A stretch of 64,000 nt of DNA from an uncultured Muribaculaceae bacterium (GTDB taxonomy: Bacteria > Bacteroidota > Bacteroidia > Bacteroidales > Muribaculaceae). The stretch covers positions 16,854-80,853 of the forward strand of contig CAJTKG010000010.1 of NCBI GenBank assembly GCA_910576935.1, written 5' to 3'. This document shows, one piece after another, positions 48,162-59,200 of the stretch (positions are counted from its first letter, which is position 1; every line of letters begins with the position of its first letter). The notes below the pieces were generated by a model. The model worked only from the letters and a program-made list of their open reading frames with translations. It did not search any database and was not told the DNA's origin. The position numbers and the translations under genes are program-made.

Positions 48162-49289
48162 ATGGACCAACCTTTACGCATCCTACTGATGGGCGACTAC
48201 AGCAACTGCCATCGCACCCTTGCCACGGGGTTGCGCAGTCTCGGCCACGACGTGACTGTCGTTTCCGACGGCTCTAAATGGCAGAACACAGCCCGCGACA
48301 TCGACATAGCACGACGGGGAAAATCACAAGCCGCCGGACTCGAACTGATGCTGCGTCTGCGTTACGGCATCATGCCGCGCCTGAAAAACTTCGACATAGT
48401 CGCCATCCACAACCCCGGTTTCCTCAACCTCAGACCGACACGCACAAAATACTTCTTCGACCGTCTTAAAGGCGAGAACCGCTCGATATTCCTGACAGCC
48501 ATGGGCACCGACTCGGCATATCTCGACCTCTGCTCGGCCGCAGACTCACCGCTGCGATATACCGAGTGGTTTATCGACGGAAATCCCTCGCCTCTCTACC
48601 TGAGTAATCCCGACAAATGGCGTGACTGGCACAACAACGAGATCAGGTCGTTTCATGAATATGTCTACAATAATATCGACGGCGCTGTCTCAATATTGTA
48701 TGAATACCACCTGGCGATAACCCGCGCTCTTGGCCCTGACAAATGTGCCTTCGGCGGTCTGCCGATTGACCTGTCTGGCATCAGGCCGGTCGCTCTCGCT
48801 CCCGACCACGAGGTTGTCAGATTATATCTCGGACGCCATCGTGAACGCTGCATCGAGAAAGGCACAGACGTGCTCGAAGCCGCCGCCCGCGACGTCATCG
48901 CCCGTCACAAAGGCCGCGTAACCCTGTCTATCATCGAAAATCTGCCTTACGATCAATATATCAAGACGATATGTGGCCATCACATCTCTCTCGACCAGCT
49001 TTACAGCTACTCTCCGGCGACAAATGCTCTGCTGGCTATGGCTTACGGCCTCAACGCTGTCAGCGGTGCCGAGCCTGAGTTCTACAACTTTATCGGCGAG
49101 CCGGCCGGTGGCCCCGTCATCAACGCTCCTGTCGAATACGACCGTCTCGTCGAGACCCTCGACGCCGTGGTCTCCGACCCGCGCGCCATCGCTCCCCGCG
49201 GCCTCCGCTCGCGCATGTTTGTCGAGAAGCACCACGATTGTCGCCTCGTTGCCCGACGCTTTCTTGATTTCTGGACATCAAAACTATGA
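48162..49289 (+). CDS. GT-B-fold glycosyltransferase (GT4-like)
   Basis: The 375-aa product starts at MDQPLRILLMGDYSNCHRTLATGL; an in-frame TTG 18 bases earlier abuts the previous stop and is less likely. The N-domain has LLMGDYSNCHRTLATGLRSLGHDVTVVS, the Rossmann-like start of GT-B enzymes. The C-domain has VVRLYLGRHRERCIEKGTDVLEAAARDV (a kGxdxll-type segment) and a late acidic motif in ALLAMAYGLNAVSGAEPEF, similar to the donor-binding E-x7-E region. Substrates are unknown. Its stop overlaps the next ATG by 4 bases. Confidence 0.75.
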   Translation: MDQPLRILLMGDYSNCHRTLATGLRSLGHDVTVVSDGSKWQNTARDIDIARRGKSQAAGLELMLRLRYGIMPRLKNFDIVAIHNPGFLNLRPTRTKYFFDRLKGENRSIFLTAMGTDSAYLDLCSAADSPLRYTEWFIDGNPSPLYLSNPDKWRDWHNNEIRSFHEYVYNNIDGAVSILYEYHLAITRALGPDKCAFGGLPIDLSGIRPVALAPDHEVVRLYLGRHRERCIEKGTDVLEAAARDVIARHKGRVTLSIIENLPYDQYIKTICGHHISLDQLYSYSPATNALLAMAYGLNAVSGAEPEFYNFIGEPAGGPVINAPVEYDRLVETLDAVVSDPRAIAPRGLRSRMFVEKHHDCRLVARRFLDFWTSKL

Positions 49290-50104
49290 CACTCGATCTC
49301 GCTCTCGTCACATGGCAGCCCGAAGGCATTGCCCGCGTCGCAACCCAACAGCTGCCGCGTCTCGACGGTGTGCGGTATATCGTCTCGTGGCAATGTCACG
49401 GCAACGCCCCGATTCCTGACAGTCTCGCCTCCCGCGACGACGTCGAGATATACCGCTGCGAACTGACAGGTGTGGCCAACAATCGCAACAACGCCGTCGA
49501 CCATTGCCGGGGCGACATCATCCTCATGGCCGACGACGACATTACATACGACGCTGACGCTCTCCGCGCTGTCATCGGCATCTTCGAGCGACATAACGAC
49601 GTAGACCTCGTCACGTTGCGCTACGACAGTTCGCGCCATAAGCCGTATCCTGCCGCCGAGACCGCTCTCACGCTGCCTTTGCCCGTCGATTATTGGGTGA
49701 GCACCGTCGAAATTGCCGTGCGTCGCGACTCTGCTGCCGGGCGCCTGCGTTTCTGTCCCGAGCTCGGCCCGGGAGCGCTCTATCCGGCCGCCGAAGATGA
49801 AGTCTTCTTTCTCGCCGCCATGCGCCGGGGCATCAGATGCCATTATTTCCCTGTCAGCATAGGTCGCCATCCCGACCTCTCGAGCGGCGCCGCTCCTATA
49901 GGCTCAAAAGCATATTACAAGGCTATAGGTATTTTTCTCTCGCTCTGTTACGGCGCGTCTGCGCCGTTGCGCGCCGTCATCCGCTCATGGCGTCTGCGCC
50001 GTCAAGGGCGAGCCCCCTTTTTCCGTTCGCTCATTTACATACTCAGGGGCATAACCGAAGCCTCCGACATGAAACAACGTAACCGACAATACCTATGGCC
50101 ATAA
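49286..50104 (+). CDS. Family 2-like glycosyltransferase, first of a tandem pair
   Basis: The 272-aa product (MTLDLALVTWQPEGIARVATQQL) has a GT-A fold pattern, with the DxD metal/donor motif in RGDIILMADDDITYD near residue 85 and a C-terminal basic tail (WRLRRQGRAPFF). It is 70 to 80 percent identical by eye to the next gene over the first 90 residues and clearly similar throughout, so the two are recent tandem duplicates. It overlaps both neighbours by a few bases. Confidence 0.82.
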   Translation: MTLDLALVTWQPEGIARVATQQLPRLDGVRYIVSWQCHGNAPIPDSLASRDDVEIYRCELTGVANNRNNAVDHCRGDIILMADDDITYDADALRAVIGIFERHNDVDLVTLRYDSSRHKPYPAAETALTLPLPVDYWVSTVEIAVRRDSAAGRLRFCPELGPGALYPAAEDEVFFLAAMRRGIRCHYFPVSIGRHPDLSSGAAPIGSKAYYKAIGIFLSLCYGASAPLRAVIRSWRLRRQGRAPFFRSLIYILRGITEASDMKQRNRQYLWP

Positions 50105-50925
50105 GACCTCTGACTCTCGATCTCGCTATCGTCACCTGGCAGCCCGAAGGCATTGCACGCGTGGCAGCCCGACAGCTGCCGCGCATACCCGGTGTCCGTT
50201 ATGTCATCTCATGGCAGTGTCACGGCGGCGCACCCATCCCCGACAGCCTTACAACCCGCGACGACGTCGAGATTCACCGCTGCGAGCTGACAGGCATATC
50301 GAATAACCGCAATAATGCCATCGGCCACTGCCGTGGCGACATCATCCTCATGGCTGACGACGACATCGACTATGACGATGACGGCCTGCGCCGGGTGCTG
50401 TGCGCTTTCCGCGATAACCCGAGACTCGAGATGGCGACATTCAGATTTGACGGCGCGGGAGACAAACCTTATCCGACGGCAGAGACCGATTTAAGATTTC
50501 CGCTGCCCTACGGTTTTTGGGTCAGCTCGGTCGAGATCGCCGTACGGAGTCACAGCAATGCCGGCCGACTCAGATTCTGCCCCGAACTCGGGCTCGGCGC
50601 CCGCTTTCCCGTAGCCGAAGACGAATTTTATATCCTCTCGGCCTTACGACGTGGCGTCATACCACGCTTTTTTCCTGTCGTCATCGGGCACCACAACGGC
50701 CCGACAAGCGGTTGCCGACCTATATCCTCAAATGCCGCCCTCGAAGCCCTCGGCATCTATGTCGGCCTGACCTACGGCTACAACGCACCACTGCGCGTCT
50801 ATACCCGCGCCCGCCTCATAAAACGTCAGCGTCGCGCATCGTTCCTACGGGCTATTTTCGGCATCATGTCGGGCATCTTTAAAGCTCGCGCGTTCAGACA
50901 AAGAAACAAAGAGTATCTATGGTGA
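50095..50925 (+). CDS. Family 2-like glycosyltransferase, second of a tandem pair
   Basis: The 276-aa product (MAIRPLTLDLAIVTWQPEGIARVAARQL) repeats the previous gene's features: IVTWQPEGIARVA, ISWQCHGGAPIPDSL, and the DxD in RGDIILMADDDIDYDDD. Divergence from the first copy is greatest at the C-terminal third. The ATG lies 10 bases inside the previous gene. The donor and acceptor are unknown. Confidence 0.82.
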   Translation: MAIRPLTLDLAIVTWQPEGIARVAARQLPRIPGVRYVISWQCHGGAPIPDSLTTRDDVEIHRCELTGISNNRNNAIGHCRGDIILMADDDIDYDDDGLRRVLCAFRDNPRLEMATFRFDGAGDKPYPTAETDLRFPLPYGFWVSSVEIAVRSHSNAGRLRFCPELGLGARFPVAEDEFYILSALRRGVIPRFFPVVIGHHNGPTSGCRPISSNAALEALGIYVGLTYGYNAPLRVYTRARLIKRQRRASFLRAIFGIMSGIFKARAFRQRNKEYLW

Positions 50926-51830
50926 AGATCAGCCTCATAATACCCGTCTACAACCGCGCCGACGTAGTCACGGCGACACTCGCCTCTGTCGCCGCCCAGA
51001 CATCACGCGATTTCGAACTTATTCTCGTCGACAACAATTCAACCGACGACACACTCGCCGTACTGCATCGTTGGCGCGACAGCATGGCCGACAGCGGGCT
51101 GACAGTCAGAATCCTCGAGTGTGCGACGCCGGGGGCATCGGCGGCACGGAATATCGGTCTGGCAGCGGCTTCAGCTCCTTGGACAATGTTTTTCGACTCT
51201 GACGACACGATGCGGCCACGCCATATAGCCCGCGCCATCGAGGCTATCGACGCTCATCCCGACGCATCTCTGATCGGATGGAACATAATGCTACACGAAG
51301 GCTCGAAAGTCTCGATCAAGACATTCATGCCCGACAATCTGGCACGTCGCAACATCTTCGAAGGCTCAATGGCGCCGCAACGCTACTGTATCGACACCGC
51401 GCTCGCACGCCGCGCCGGAGGATGGAACGAGAGCGTCATGCGTTGGAACGACATAGAATATGGACAGCGCATCATCGCCCTTGACCCTGTCACCGTCTTC
51501 GCCGGCAACGAAATCACTGTCGACGTGATCGCCGGCGCCAGATCGATAACAGGCACGGGCTTTGCCGCCGACGCCGCCCGGCTTGATCATGCCCTCGACA
51601 CTATAAAAACAACCCTCGGCGCTCCGGCAGGAGACATCATCGAGCTTAAACGCGCCATCACCGCCGGATTATGTGCCCGCGAAGACCGCGCCACCGGGCG
51701 TGCGATGCTCTCGCGGGCCCTCGCCGCCACATCACGTCGCCGTCTCCGCCTGTTGCTTCACGCAGCCTTCAGCTACACAGCCATGGGCGGACGAGGTGCC
51801 GGACGGCTCTTCTTACCCCTTTACCACTGA
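50919..51830 (+). CDS. Glycosyltransferase family 2
   Basis: The 303-aa product has the classic GT2 start VKISLIIPVYNRADVVTATLASVAAQTSRDFELILVDNNSTDDT (key residues PVYN, QT, VDNxSTDxT), followed by GASAARNIGLAAASAPWTMFFDSDDTM with the DSDD metal/donor motif near residue 95, and a W-rich acceptor segment (GGWNESVMRWNDIEYGQR). It overlaps the previous gene by 7 bases. Likely product: a surface or cell-wall glycan (inference). Confidence 0.9.
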   Translation: MVKISLIIPVYNRADVVTATLASVAAQTSRDFELILVDNNSTDDTLAVLHRWRDSMADSGLTVRILECATPGASAARNIGLAAASAPWTMFFDSDDTMRPRHIARAIEAIDAHPDASLIGWNIMLHEGSKVSIKTFMPDNLARRNIFEGSMAPQRYCIDTALARRAGGWNESVMRWNDIEYGQRIIALDPVTVFAGNEITVDVIAGARSITGTGFAADAARLDHALDTIKTTLGAPAGDIIELKRAITAGLCAREDRATGRAMLSRALAATSRRRLRLLLHAAFSYTAMGGRGAGRLFLPLYH

Positions 51831-51850
51831 TTTTAACCTTGACACTACCA

Positions 51851-52894
51851 ATGACACACTATCACGACAAACACTTCAACACTCATGAGAATATGCTCTA
51901 CCGTCAGGCCGACCGCCTCGCCGACCGACGCAAGGCCGACGACGGCGACAACTCGTGCCACTGCCGGCGCTGCGGAGCGTTATTGACATCAGGAGCCGCT
52001 TTCTGCGAAGACTGCGGTGAATCGGTGTCGTCATCACACGCGTGCTCACACTGTCACGCCGAAATACCTCGGGGCATGACTATCTGTCCATCGTGCGGCC
52101 ACAGCCTAAACGCCGGCAACTGCACATTCTGCGGCGCTCCTGTAGACCCCGGCGACCGCTTTTGCACCGAGTGCGGCAATCCGCGCGACGGCCTGCGCTG
52201 TCCCCGATGCGGCGCTCATAATCAGCGAAGTTTCTGTCGTGTATGCTCGCATCCGCTCAACGACATGGCCTTGAAGATGCTCGAGCGGGTCAAAGACGAC
52301 CCGCTCGTGGCCGAGGCACACCGCCTTGCTCTCGAGCTGGCCGAACTCGAAGCCACGCTTGCCGACGCCGGCCTCACTGACCCCGGCAACGACGCCGGCC
52401 GATCATCAACCGATTACGTCAGCAACGTCATCAATCTTTCAGAGGATGAAAAACGTATTCTCGCCGACTATGAGAGCCTTATGTCGATGGCGGCCGGCAT
52501 TCCTGTCGACAGCGGTGCAGCCAAAGACGCGGTTGATGCCGGTTTTGCCATAAAAGAACGCCGACGCTTCAGCGTCAGCGAAACATCGGTCACCGACCTC
52601 ATCTCAGCCTACCGCCTCAAGGCACAGGAGATGCAGGCCGCTCTCGACGCCATAGTGCCTGACGAGGCGATGAACGCCGAAGAGCAGCGCAATTTCTTTA
52701 CCGCCTGCCATATCGTCGTAATGAAAGAAGTAACGACTCGCAGCCGCGTCAAAGACGGCTGGATATGCAACTGGTGCGGCTGCCATCACACTACTCCGAC
52801 TGAATGCTGTAGGCCTGAACTCGGCGGCAAGTGGATTTACCGCGAAATCGAAGTCAAGACCCGAGCCGCAGGCATAGGCAGCGTAAACATCTGA
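51851..52894 (+). CDS. Multi-zinc-ribbon protein
   Basis: The 347-aa product starts at the ATG at 51851 (MTHYHDKHFNTHENM), because an upstream open frame overlaps the glycosyltransferase. It has five CxxC-type zinc knuckles between residues 35 and 145 (CRRCGALLTSGAAFCEDCG, CSHCHAEIPRGMTICPSCG, CTFCGAPVDPGDRFCTECG, CPRCGAHNQRSFCRVC) and another near residue 310 (CNWCGCHHTTPTECC). The middle (about 150-300) is helical and acidic. Zinc-ribbon proteins like this often act as adaptors beside kinases. It is 15 bases before the kinase gene. Confidence 0.85.
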   Translation: MTHYHDKHFNTHENMLYRQADRLADRRKADDGDNSCHCRRCGALLTSGAAFCEDCGESVSSSHACSHCHAEIPRGMTICPSCGHSLNAGNCTFCGAPVDPGDRFCTECGNPRDGLRCPRCGAHNQRSFCRVCSHPLNDMALKMLERVKDDPLVAEAHRLALELAELEATLADAGLTDPGNDAGRSSTDYVSNVINLSEDEKRILADYESLMSMAAGIPVDSGAAKDAVDAGFAIKERRRFSVSETSVTDLISAYRLKAQEMQAALDAIVPDEAMNAEEQRNFFTACHIVVMKEVTTRSRVKDGWICNWCGCHHTTPTECCRPELGGKWIYREIEVKTRAAGIGSVNI

Positions 52895-52909
52895 TATAAC
52901 TTTTATGCT

Positions 52910-55900
52910 ATGAGCACCAAAACACCCATACCGTCACCTCCGCCGTCAACATCACCGACCGGTACAGCCGGCTTCGAAGACCTCGGTTCGGGGACTTATA
53001 TCGCCACCGGAGGAACGGCGATAGCTACCGGAGGAACGGCCGTGGTCAACGACAATGGCGGTGGTGCGCCACTCCCTGACGACCGCCCCGGCTACAGGCT
53101 CGGGAAACTCGACTTCAAAGTAATAAAGCGCCTGTCGTCGGCCACGGGCGAGGCGTCTGTGTTTTTAGCCGAAAACGGCGGCAATAAATTCGCCATCAAG
53201 CTTTACCGACCGGGGCATCGCCCCGACGACGGAGTCATCTATCGTCTTTGCCGCGCCCGAGGCAACGGCCTGACCGTCGACGTCTATGACCATGGCGTAT
53301 GGCATGACCCCGACGCCCCGTCGGTAGAACGATACTATGAAGTTCAGCGCTACTACCCCGCCGGCGGTCTCGGGCAAGAGAACATCCGCGGCGACGAGCT
53401 GCGATTCCGCGAGATAGCGCTCAATATGGCTTCGGCCATTGATTTCTGTCACAGCCACAGAATATTACACCGCGACATCAAACCGGCCAATTTCCTCTAT
53501 GCCGACGGCTCTCACCGCCGGTTCGTTCTCGCTGACTTCGGCATCGCACGCGGCATCGCCGCCGACGGCCGTTGCAAGATCGACAGCGGCCGCACACCTG
53601 TCTATGCCGCACCCGAATGCTATATCAGCATCGACCGCCGTCTCATCGACGTCGACCGCAAGAGCGACTACTATGCCATGGGCATGTCGCTCCTCGCCCT
53701 CTGGATAGGCGAAGACAGCCTGCGCGGCAACGAGCGCGAACTCATCATGAAGAAACAGAACGAGGCTCTGCCCTACCCCGACGACATGTCGGCCCACAGT
53801 CTCTCGCTCATCAAGGCGCTCACACGTCGCGACATATCGCAGCGCGCCGATTTTGCCACCATAAAACGCTGGGCCGCAGGCGAGACTGTCTTCGACATGT
53901 CAGACTATCACAAAAACGCCACAGGATTCAGAATCATTTTCAACTCGTCGCGCAACATGGTGGCAAACAGTCCCGCCGAGCTGGCCGCCATGATGTGGGC
54001 CGAACCTGCTTTGGCCATAAAATATCTATATAGCGGCACACTGAAGAAATGGTTCGCCGACCTTGGACGCCCCGAGACGGCTGTCGAGATCGACAATATC
54101 GCCGAAGAACTATATCCACACAACCATAAAGCCGGCCTTTTCGCGGCTTGCCTGCTGCTCGACCCCGACATGCCGTTCACAGGCATCAAAGGCAACAGCA
54201 TCGTAACCCCCGTCGACATCGCCGCCGAACTGTGGGCCAACGCCTCGACCTACAAAGAACTGCTGACCGGCGCCGACGCGCTGCTCTATGTCTACATGCG
54301 CTCGTGTGGTCTCGACAATCTCGCCGACAAATATCCGCGTCTTATAGGCCGCGACGCCGACTGCTATCTCTTCGACCTTATATATACCCTCGACCCTTCG
54401 CTGCCTTATCCCGTAAAAGACAAAAAAGGCAAATGGCACAATGCCCGCAGCGTCAACGATATTATCGCCGTCGCCCACGACCCCGGACTCGACCCCGTAA
54501 CGCTCAAGCTGATCAGAGGAGACGATTTTGTCAACTGGCTCTCGGCACGCGACAAAGCCCTCGCCGGCAAAGTCGCCGAAACCGCTCGACGCACACACGA
54601 CGGCTGGGCAACGCTCTATGCCCTTGCGCCGGCGGCGTCTTATAATTTCGTCACCGACTCCAACGCCATCGACTATCTCTTCACACCCGCGCAGATCGCC
54701 GAAGAGATAAGCCGCGAGATGGCCGGTCTTTCGACCCTCGGTCTTAAACTCACCGAGCAGCTGGGCCACAGCGCCTTCGACGGCTCTCGTCTCCACCGCT
54801 ATCTCGAGTCGAAAGGTAAATTTGACCGGCAGATAAGTTGGGTTCGCTACTGCAAAGATCTCACATCGACCGACAACGCCGGCAAGATCGGTCCTTACAA
54901 CGACGACATCGCCACATATAAAATCATACGCGGCTGGGGAGGTTCGTGCCCCTACTATCCCTCGCAGGGACACGGCCGCAAACTCTTGAGTCTAGCCGAC
55001 GTCGACAGATGTCCGTCACAGATATTACACTTCGAGAAACAGCGGCTGCCCGACTGGCTGACAGGATTCTTCCAGGAAAACCCATCGGCCGACTACAAGC
55101 GGCGGTCATATGCCGACCTTACGGGCGACTATTATGACTACCTCGTCAGACGACTGCCCGACTGCAACTACATCGCACGGTCGGCAAAGCTCGCCGCCAC
55201 ACTCAAAACAGCCATCGACGACGAGAAAAAGGCATGGAAGAATATAAGAACGATACAGTGGCTTACCGTCCTGCTTTGCTTCGTCCCCATGCTAGCCACA
55301 TTTATCATACTGTTCGTCACCGGTTTCAGCAACATCAGCCGGGCGCTGCGTCCGCTCATCGAGGCCTCGGGCCACTATGTCGGCATCGCCCTCGGCATCA
55401 TCGGCGGCCTGGCAAGTCTGGCTTCCTCGCGCCCCAATCTTATTGCCGCAGGCATCGTCGGACTCATCATCTACGGCATCACGGTCTTCGTATTCAAATT
55501 TCTCGTTTTCCTCGCTCCGTGGCTGTTGGCAGCCCTGCTTGCGGTCGCAATCTGGTATTTCGGCCGCGACATCTTCACCTCCACCAAAAAGAAAGCAATG
55601 GCCGGCGTGTCTGCGTCATCGTTGAACGACACCGTGCGCCTCAGGCTCATGGGCGAGGCTTTCGGCACGACTTCAAAAATTTTCAAGCACAACAGCCCCG
55701 GCGATCTGCTCGACATGCTCCGGAACAGTACCGGCGAGGCGCGCTCCAAAATCAGGAAGATGCTGCGCTGCGGCGCAGTGTTGCTTGTGCTGTCGGCCGC
55801 CACAGTGGCCTTCAACATCTTCGTCACGCCATCACTCCTCGACAGCCGCGACGCCGCAGACGAAATAAAGTCAGACTATATCGCCGAAATCTCCACATCG

Positions 55901-56200
55901 GTCCTCGACGGAGTCTGGACCGGCACGTTCGACGGTGTCGGCGCCACGATGACCGTCGCGACTTCCGACGGAGTCACACGCGCAAAAATCGTCATCTCAT
56001 ACACGACGCCGTTGCACCAGAGTGTAACAATTAAACCGTCAGGCAGCAACGGAGTCTCCATGACGGTCATCTCATCGACGGGAGCCGTGAGCGGCCGGTA
56101 TGACGCCACAATAACCTCAGACAACGGCTATATGACAGGCAAATATATTAACCCGACGACAGGGCGATCGCTCTTCTTCCAATTCTCAAAACAACCGTGA
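52910..56200 (+). CDS. Membrane-anchored Hanks-type Ser/Thr protein kinase
   Basis: The 1096-aa product has an N-terminal Pro/Ser-rich and Gly/Thr-rich segment with a direct repeat (IATGGTA at 31-37 and 38-44). The kinase domain spans about residues 65-320, with active-site residues intact: Lys97 (FAIKLY), HRD at 187-189 (HRDIKPANFL), DFG at 209-211 and APE at 234-236 (TPVYAAPE). After a long helical linker come membrane segments around residues 783-885 (WLTVLLCFVPMLATFIILFV; LVFLAPWLLAALLAVAIWYF) and near 958-975, then a 110-residue beta-rich C-terminal domain (about 985-1096) probably outside the cell membrane. It overlaps the AAA gene by GTGA. The sensed signal and substrates are unknown; the zinc-ribbon and AAA proteins are obvious candidates. 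Confidence 0.88.
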   Translation: MSTKTPIPSPPPSTSPTGTAGFEDLGSGTYIATGGTAIATGGTAVVNDNGGGAPLPDDRPGYRLGKLDFKVIKRLSSATGEASVFLAENGGNKFAIKLYRPGHRPDDGVIYRLCRARGNGLTVDVYDHGVWHDPDAPSVERYYEVQRYYPAGGLGQENIRGDELRFREIALNMASAIDFCHSHRILHRDIKPANFLYADGSHRRFVLADFGIARGIAADGRCKIDSGRTPVYAAPECYISIDRRLIDVDRKSDYYAMGMSLLALWIGEDSLRGNERELIMKKQNEALPYPDDMSAHSLSLIKALTRRDISQRADFATIKRWAAGETVFDMSDYHKNATGFRIIFNSSRNMVANSPAELAAMMWAEPALAIKYLYSGTLKKWFADLGRPETAVEIDNIAEELYPHNHKAGLFAACLLLDPDMPFTGIKGNSIVTPVDIAAELWANASTYKELLTGADALLYVYMRSCGLDNLADKYPRLIGRDADCYLFDLIYTLDPSLPYPVKDKKGKWHNARSVNDIIAVAHDPGLDPVTLKLIRGDDFVNWLSARDKALAGKVAETARRTHDGWATLYALAPAASYNFVTDSNAIDYLFTPAQIAEEISREMAGLSTLGLKLTEQLGHSAFDGSRLHRYLESKGKFDRQISWVRYCKDLTSTDNAGKIGPYNDDIATYKIIRGWGGSCPYYPSQGHGRKLLSLADVDRCPSQILHFEKQRLPDWLTGFFQENPSADYKRRSYADLTGDYYDYLVRRLPDCNYIARSAKLAATLKTAIDDEKKAWKNIRTIQWLTVLLCFVPMLATFIILFVTGFSNISRALRPLIEASGHYVGIALGIIGGLASLASSRPNLIAAGIVGLIIYGITVFVFKFLVFLAPWLLAALLAVAIWYFGRDIFTSTKKKAMAGVSASSLNDTVRLRLMGEAFGTTSKIFKHNSPGDLLDMLRNSTGEARSKIRKMLRCGAVLLVLSAATVAFNIFVTPSLLDSRDAADEIKSDYIAEISTSVLDGVWTGTFDGVGATMTVATSDGVTRAKIVISYTTPLHQSVTIKPSGSNGVSMTVISSTGAVSGRYDATITSDNGYMTGKYINPTTGRSLFFQFSKQP

Positions 56201-59200
56201 ACACCGACAACAACTGCACCCGCTGCGGGGGCGCAAACCGCCCCGAAGCACGTTACTGCAAACACTGTGGCAACGCCCTTGCCGCAACTTCAAAACAGTC
56301 AATAATCGACAGCATCAAAGGTCAGGCCAACGTCAGGGAACGACTCTCGGACATCTACGACAAGGCTGTGGCGATAAAAAACCGCGCCGACGCGACCAAA
56401 GTGAAGATGCGCCTCGAAATGAATTTCTTCATCACCGGAGCACCCGGCACAGGCAAGACCATGCTCGCCAACACAATAGCACGTCTGCTGACCGACGCCG
56501 GCGTCACATCGCAGCGGCCTCCCGTCACCGTCGACGCTGCCGACTACGAGCAATGGGCAAAAGAGATAGACAAGAACACCGACGCAATAAAAGACGGCAT
56601 ACTCATCATCGAGAATATCGGCAAACTCACAGGTCGCCAATATAGTGCCGGCGTCTCTCCACTCGACCCGCTGTTCTCGCGTCTGTCGCGCTGGTATGGC
56701 AATCCCGACCGTCCCGTCGTAATCCTGACAGGTCTGACCGACATGGCCGATTTCATGCGAAGCAACACCAATGTAGGACGTTACTTCCCGTTTGTTTTCC
56801 ACCTCGAACCATATACCATCGCCGAGATGGCCGACATCTGCGAGGCCATACTCGTCAACCGCTTCGGTCTCACCCTCGAGCCGGAGGCCCGCGAGAAACT
56901 CGAGCGCGTGTTCATCGACTCGCGCCGCGACCCGTCATCGACTGCCGACAACGGGCATCTCGCTGCACGCAAGGCCTCGGAAATATCTGTCGAACACACG
57001 GCCTATCCGGGCGACGACACCACCGTCGGCCCCGACGAGATTCCCGGCAAAGAGTTCATTGCCAAAACATTCGAGCAGGTCATCGCCGAGTTTGACAACT
57101 ATGTCGGCATTGATGAGATCAAAGAGACCGTGCGCACCATAGCGGCCCGTGTCGACCGGCGACGACACGCGATCGAAGCCGGCACATCCGACCCCAAGAC
57201 TCCTCTCATCGACTCACACTACCAATTTCTCGGCAATCCCGGCACAGGCAAGACCACCGTCGCACGCATCTTTGCCGACGCGCTCAAATCGCTCGGCGCA
57301 CTCCCCGTAGGGCAGCTCGTCGAAGTCTCGCGCGATGACCTCGTCAGCAAATATGTCGGTGAGACGCCTCAGCTCGTCAAAGCCGCTGTCGAAAGGGCCA
57401 TAGGCGGTGTGCTCTTCATCGACGAAGCCTATCGGCTCTGCCGCGACAAAAGCGACACTTTCGGCCTCGAGGCCATCGAGAGCCTGCTTACATACACCGA
57501 GAACCGCCGTGGCGAATTCGTGCTCATCATGGCGGGGTATGCCAAAGAGATGGGTGAGCTGTCGGCCGTAAATGACGGCATAGCCTCGCGCATAAACAAT
57601 GTGGTCTATTTCCGTGACTACAAACCCGAAGAACTAACCGAAATATTCCGACGCATGCTCGCCTCTACACCCGAGCGTTTCACCGTGCCCCCCGAGACCG
57701 ATGCCCGACTGATCAACGTCTTCAACCGCATGTATCAGACACGCACCTCAAAATTCGGCAACGCCCGCGACGTGCGTAACGTGCTGACCACGGCCATCTC
57801 GCGCCACGCCGCCCGCATCGCCGCCCAAGGCCCGGCCGACGTCGACGACAACGTCCTGACTCTCAACGATATCGACCCCGGGGCGACATCGACCCCGACG
57901 ACAGCCGACGAGATACTCGCGCCTCTCGACGGCCTCATTGGCATGGACAGTGTCCGCAGCCGTCTGCGCGCCCTCGCCAACAAGATGATCAAAGACCGCC
58001 GCCGCGCCGCCGCGCGCCCCGGCTCCACCGAGATACCGACAGTTCACATCGCCCTAACCGGCAATCCCGGCACAGGAAAGACCGAGGTCGCCAAACGACT
58101 CGGCCGCGTATTCAAGGCAATGGGAATACTGCCGTCCGACAAAGTCGTCTTCCGCGAGCGCAAAACCCTCCTCGACAGCTACTCCAACTCGGCCGCCGTC
58201 AACATGGACAAAGCCGTCGACGAAGCCATCGGCGGAGTCCTCTTCATCGACGAGGCATACAACCTCATGCCACTCGACCCCGGGGGCCGCGACAACATAG
58301 GCGCTCAGGCCGTCGAAGCCCTTATGACCCGTATGGTCAACGATGCCGGTAAATTCATCACCGTCATCGCCGGCTACAAAAATCTCATCGAAGAGTTTGT
58401 CAACAACGCCAACCCGGGGCTCAAAAGCCGCTTCACCACGTTCATCGATATTCCCGATTACAACGCTTCCGAACTGTTCGACATCTACATGCAGCAGGTC
58501 GAACGCCGGGGCTACACTCTCACCCCCGAAGCCGTCGGGCGTCTGAAGCTTAAAATCGACGAAATGATAACGTCGAAAGACGAGAGATTTGCCAATGCCC
58601 GCGACATCATAGCCCTGTTCAACGAGACATGCCTCCGGCAGGACTCACGTGTCGACGTCGACGCCCCCGTCGACCAACTCTATCTCATCACCGAAGACGA
58701 TATCCCCTACACCCCGCCGCGCAAAATAGACCTCGCCGACTGCCTCGGCCGTCTCGACGATCTTATCGGTCTCGACAGCGTCAAAAAATCGCTGCGCGAC
58801 CTCGCCGACAGCATCACAGTCGAGCAACAGCGCGCAGCCATCGAAGGACGTCGGCCCGAATATGTCTACGACCACTACCTTTTCGTCGGCAATCCGGGGA
58901 CAGGCAAAACAACCGTCGCCCGCATCATGGGCGAGATCATGCACTCGCTCGGTCTGCTACCGAGCAACAAAGTCATCGAAACCGTCGCCAAAGACTATAT
59001 CGCGGGCTATGTGGGACAGACGGCACGTCAGACAGAGATCACCGTCAACCGCGCTCTCGGCGGTATCCTCTTCATCGACGAGGCATACGGCCTCAACGAC
59101 GGGCCGGGCGGATTCGGCAAAGACGTAATGCCGACACTTCTCACCAAACTTCTCGACTACAAAGGCCGTATGATATGCGTCGCCGCGGGCTACCCGCGCG

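Noticed and set aside
51671..51850. Upstream extension of the zinc-ribbon gene
   Set aside because: It overlaps the coding end of the glycosyltransferase and is Pro/Arg/His-rich, typical of a shadow frame.
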